This document shows, in pieces, positions 5,169 to 7,863 of a stretch of 7,863 bases of DNA; position 1 is the stretch's first letter, and each line of letters begins with the position of its first letter. The notes beneath the pieces are model-generated. The model had not been told where the DNA came from. It did no database searches and saw only the letters and a program-made list of their open reading frames with translations. The position numbers and the translations under genes are program-made. Source of the stretch: JACNKV01 sp964645915 (GTDB lineage: Bacteria > Fidelibacterota > Marinisomatia > Marinisomatales > JACNKV01); assembly GCA_964645915.1 (NCBI GenBank), contig CAZYDH010000041.1, positions 1-7,863 of the forward strand. Reading direction: 5' to 3'.

Positions 5169-7863
5169 TATTTTATCAGTATCATTTTTCTTGTTTTGTT
5201 ATACTGCTTACCATTAATCCCTCGGACATTCGCTGAGTATAAATATACACCTGTCGGAGCTTGTTCGCCTCTGCTGGTCAATCCATTCCAAATCATCCGA
5301 TGAATTCCGCTATTCATCGTTTCGCCAGATGCCAGTCGGGTGATTTCTTCTCCAAGCAAATTATATACCGTGATGGAGACAACAGATTCTTCCGGCAATG
5401 ATAATCGAATTGAGGTTACCGGGTTAAACGGATTGGGTGTGTTTTGGGCTAACATAAACTGGTCAGGAACGTATCCCATTGTTTTCATTTCCTGATTGAC
5501 CGCATCCGGATATCCTACCAACAACACAAATGGATGGGCGTGTTCATTTCCGCTTGAAGTGAACTCGTAGTATGTGGATTGTCTTAAATCAACCGTTGAT
5601 TGATAATCCATATCCACCAACGTAACATCCATTTCTATCGGGATTTCGCTAATATCCAATCCCTGCAATCTGACAATTCCGGGAATGTTCGTTGTAACCC
5701 GAATATTCCAAACCGTGATATCCTCACCATCAGGACGGACATCTTTATGATATAGACCCGGAGTAGTATCCCAATCTTTATTGTCGAATGCAAGTGAAAT
5801 ATATTCACCAATCACCGGCGGCTCATGGTAGTCCAAGTTATCTTTTTCACCGGATGCTTCCGGATGAACACCAAATTTATTTAAAGTATCCTCAAAGTTT
5901 CCAATTTGTGTAGAAAGACCGGCCACCCATCCCTGAGGATCGACTTCATCCGTGGTGCGTGCACTGCCTCCTTCCATTAAATTTTGTTCAGGATCAAACT
6001 CAAGGCTTCCACCACCACCTGACCATATCCAATATCCTTCTCCCGGATTCATATCTGCTGTTTGATAATATCCACTTCCATTATATTGATACAGTTTATT
6101 CTCAACATCACCTTGAATGGTCACACTATTCAGATTTACCGTAAAATGATATGGATTGCCAATCATATTCCAACCGGAGGAAAGTTCAAGAGTATATCCG
6201 GATAATTCCGTGGATGCTCCTCCACCTCCGCTAATCGCATAGGACACATCGGTGATCAGCCAATAACTCCTGCCAAGTTGTAATTCATTCGGATGCTCAA
6301 CATAATCATTTTGGTTAGAATCCCATGTAAATAACCGCCATTTTGTTGGGTCGTACTCTCCGAGCTCATCTCCCAGTATCATATGCGTAGATCGATCATT
6401 TAACTGACCGGGGACCGAGATCATCGAATAGGTATTTACTTTGGTATCTCCTATAATCGGCAGAGATGAATACTGTACAGAAATCGATTGAGTTTCTGTT
6501 GTGGTATTGTATCCTAGTTCGTCTTCGGCGTAGATGTTAAACATCACACCGGTAAGGGTAATATCTCCGGTGGGTATCACGGCAGTACCCTCTGAAAAAC
6601 CGACATATTTATATCCTGTACCGCTATTATAACGTAATTCAGAAGTGCTAATCATATTTACAGATGAAATGGATGCGCTGACTGTAACATTATCCGAACC
6701 AAATACCGGTGGGTCTGGAGAAAATTGAATATTGGAGATTTCCGGGCCAACATCTGTCCATGCTTCTAAAGTTACAAAGACGGTATCTGTATCCATCATA
6801 TCACCATATCCGTCATCTCGATATCCATGGATGTATATCGATGCAGATTCAGTTAGTTCGGTCGGAGTAATATTTACATCCACTTGCGTCGAGCCTCCGG
6901 CAGAAACGCTCCCCGGACTTGAACCTATGGTGAGCCAACCTTCAGTTTCTGATGTCCATTCAATATCAAAATTCCAGAAGATCCCGAAATTTGCAGAATT
7001 CATAATGGTAAAGTATTTACCATACTCTGTTTTTAGAAAATCCAGTTCACTAGCATTTAGTTCCATAACCGATTGAACGGTGACCGTTAGAATATCAGAG
7101 ACGGTTTCACCGGTTCCATCTTCTGCCGTAACTGTTAACTCTCCAATTCCGGTGTTTTCCGGATAAATAGTAACGTTTAGCATGTTACCGTTCACCGATG
7201 GTTCAAACAAAGATGGATTGGAATTGTCTAATGAAAATGTTAGATAATCTCCATTTGTTACAATATCCGGGTCAGTAAAATAATCTCCCAGGTCTATGGA
7301 AATAGTTTCGTTCCAATTCTCTTCAACAACAATATCTTGTAGTTCCATTGTGATAGTTGGAGGGTCATTTACCGGATCAACCGTTACTGAGAGGTCATAT
7401 GTATTACTATGACTGTTTTCAGACTCTCCGTCATCAACATAAACTGGAACACTCAACGAACCATTGTAATCTTGATTCGGTGTAATTGTTGTCCCATCTA
7501 TGCTATAATTATCTCCATTCAATACCGTGAGTGTGAAATCTTCGGGATAGTTGTTGTCACTGTCATTCACTGTCAAATCAGATAAAGTAATCTCCAGCGG
7601 TGTGTCTTCCGGTGTGGTCAATGACGAACCCTCAATAAGAACAGGAGCATCATTTATCGCAGTTACATCAACACTTAGATTATATGTATTACTTTGACTG
7701 TTCTCACTCCCACCATCGTCTACATAAACCGGAACCGTTAACACACCATTATAATCCTGATCCGGTGTGATCGTTGTACCGTCCACACCATAATTATCTC
7801 CATTCAATACCGTGAGTGTGAAATCTTCGGGATAGTTGTTGTCACTGTCATTCACTGTCAAAT
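5168..7863 (-). CDS. Large T9SS-exported multi-domain surface protein, 5' end outside window
   Basis: The last 898 or so codons of a longer gene; the frame is open to the window edge, and the TTG at 7861 is an internal Leu, not a start. Counting that codon as residue 1: 1-167, cadherin-like (VCBS/Big_9-type) repeats of 95 residues with acidic NDSDNNYPED loops, TPEDTPLEI and ending VNDPP; 168-264, a third, diverged Ig/cadherin-like domain; 266-366, a BACON-like beta-sandwich (GWLTIGSSPGSVSAGGSTQ at 308-325); 373-463, another Ig-like domain; 475-625, two related segments ending in YWLI/YWIW plus Gly-rich runs; 630-790, an unassigned beta-rich domain; 803-897, a T9SS type A sorting domain (QNTPNPFNPVTSIRL at 806-820, YNLLGEEI, WNGLTSRGEQAPTGVYLYS, final KMILIK). 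The product should cross the outer membrane by T9SS and be displayed or released. An adhesive role is likely from the domains; the ligand is unknown. Confidence 0.9.
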   Translation of the reverse strand, partial: LTVNDSDNNYPEDFTLTVLNGDNYGVDGTTITPDQDYNGVLTVPVYVDDGGSENSQSNTYNLSVDVTAINDAPVLIEGSSLTTPEDTPLEITLSDLTVNDSDNNYPEDFTLTVLNGDNYSIDGTTITPNQDYNGSLSVPVYVDDGESENSHSNTYDLSVTVDPVNDPPTITMELQDIVVEENWNETISIDLGDYFTDPDIVTNGDYLTFSLDNSNPSLFEPSVNGNMLNVTIYPENTGIGELTVTAEDGTGETVSDILTVTVQSVMELNASELDFLKTEYGKYFTIMNSANFGIFWNFDIEWTSETEGWLTIGSSPGSVSAGGSTQVDVNITPTELTESASIYIHGYRDDGYGDMMDTDTVFVTLEAWTDVGPEISNIQFSPDPPVFGSDNVTVSASISSVNMISTSELRYNSGTGYKYVGFSEGTAVIPTGDITLTGVMFNIYAEDELGYNTTTETQSISVQYSSLPIIGDTKVNTYSMISVPGQLNDRSTHMILGDELGEYDPTKWRLFTWDSNQNDYVEHPNELQLGRSYWLITDVSYAISGGGGASTELSGYTLELSSGWNMIGNPYHFTVNLNSVTIQGDVENKLYQYNGSGYYQTADMNPGEGYWIWSGGGGSLEFDPEQNLMEGGSARTTDEVDPQGWVAGLSTQIGNFEDTLNKFGVHPEASGEKDNLDYHEPPVIGEYISLAFDNKDWDTTPGLYHKDVRPDGEDITVWNIRVTTNIPGIVRLQGLDISEIPIEMDVTLVDMDYQSTVDLRQSTYYEFTSSGNEHAHPFVLLVGYPDAVNQEMKTMGYVPDQFMLAQNTPNPFNPVTSIRLSLPEESVVSITVYNLLGEEITRLASGETMNSGIHRMIWNGLTSRGEQAPTGVYLYSANVRGINGKQYNKTRKMILIK
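5171..5460 (-). other. T9SS type A C-terminal sorting domain (protein domain)
   Basis: This segment encodes the last 95 or so residues of the surface protein. It has the pattern recognised by the Por/T9SS machinery: an N-P-F-N-P motif, alternating hydrophobic beta strands (SIRLSLP, VSITVYNLLG), a W-N-G-x-x-x-x-G turn, a TGVYLYS strand and a lysine-rich terminus ending MILIK. It is the single strongest taxonomic marker in the window, since T9SS is confined to the FCB group and close relatives. No T9SS machinery gene is in view. Confidence 0.9.
7505..7578. repeat. Direct repeat copy A inside the surface-protein gene
   Basis: These 74 bases are identical to 7790-7863, a spacing of exactly 285 bases (95 codons), in frame with the gene. 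The repeated block encodes the NDSDNNYPEDFTLTVLNGDNY core of a cadherin-like domain. Sequence on the low-coordinate side of the block (7380-7504 against 7665-7789) is clearly homologous but only about three-quarters identical, so the perfect identity is local. Confidence 0.95.
7790..7863. repeat. Direct repeat copy B, running off the window edge
   Basis: Perfect match to 7505-7578 at a 285-base offset. It is cut by the window end, so the true length of identity and the number of further repeat units upstream in the gene are unknown. The period matches a single cadherin-like domain, so this is domain-level tandem duplication, not a transposon or CRISPR array. Confidence 0.95.

Noticed and set aside
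4720..5217. 165-codon open frame on the plus strand
   Set aside because: It lies antisense to the FecR gene, has no recognisable domain, and spans the coupled stop/start junction of the real genes; it is a shadow frame.
7859..7861. TTG as the start codon of the large surface-protein gene
   Set aside because: The codon falls inside a cadherin-like repeat whose second copy reads D-L-T-V-N-D in frame, and the frame stays open to the edge. There is no signal peptide, so the gene simply begins outside the window.
7505..7863. CRISPR array or mobile-element repeat
   Set aside because: The 285-base period is in frame and equals one 95-residue protein domain; there are no short uniform repeats, spacers, inverted ends or transposase.

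Overview
The window looks like a chromosomal fragment from a bacterium of the FCB superphylum (the Bacteroidota/Ignavibacteriota/Calditrichota/Marinimicrobia side). The main reason is the C-terminal type IX secretion (T9SS) sorting domain on the large surface protein. AT-rich DNA and the absence of Shine-Dalgarno sequences before all four visible start codons agree with this. I cannot name a genus; a marine Marinimicrobia- or Calditrichota-like lineage is a guess.

Everything is on the minus strand, so transcription runs from high to low coordinates. In that order: (1) 7863-5168, the 3' part of a large T9SS-exported, multi-domain surface protein with tandem cadherin-like repeats, its 5' end lying outside the window; (2) 5168-4380, a periplasmic FecR-domain protein, overlapping gene 1 by one base (TAATG); (3) 4376-2100, a membrane CHASE2-class III adenylate cyclase with a GTG start three bases after the FecR stop and in the same frame; (4) 2069-735, an ATP-cone domain joined to a uridine-kinase-like P-loop kinase; (5) 716-138, a DUF3228 protein of unknown function; (6) 55 to beyond 1, a tRNA with anticodon CAU, truncated by the window edge. 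Gaps are -1, 3, 30 and 18 bases between the protein genes, so 1-5 form one probable operon whose promoter lies outside the window. Only the 82-base gap before the tRNA could hold a promoter, and no intergenic stretch exceeds 300 bases.

The most interesting reading is that genes 1-3 form an outside-to-inside signalling unit: a surface protein, a periplasmic FecR protein and a CHASE2 receptor whose cytoplasmic domain makes cAMP. FecR domains and CHASE2 domains are both extracytoplasmic, so physical contact is possible; this is inference from gene order and topology. The following gene adds a nucleotide-sensing ATP-cone on a nucleoside-kinase-type enzyme, an unusual fusion that may tie nucleotide metabolism to ATP status. 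Whether genes 4 and 5 belong functionally to the cAMP unit cannot be told from sequence.
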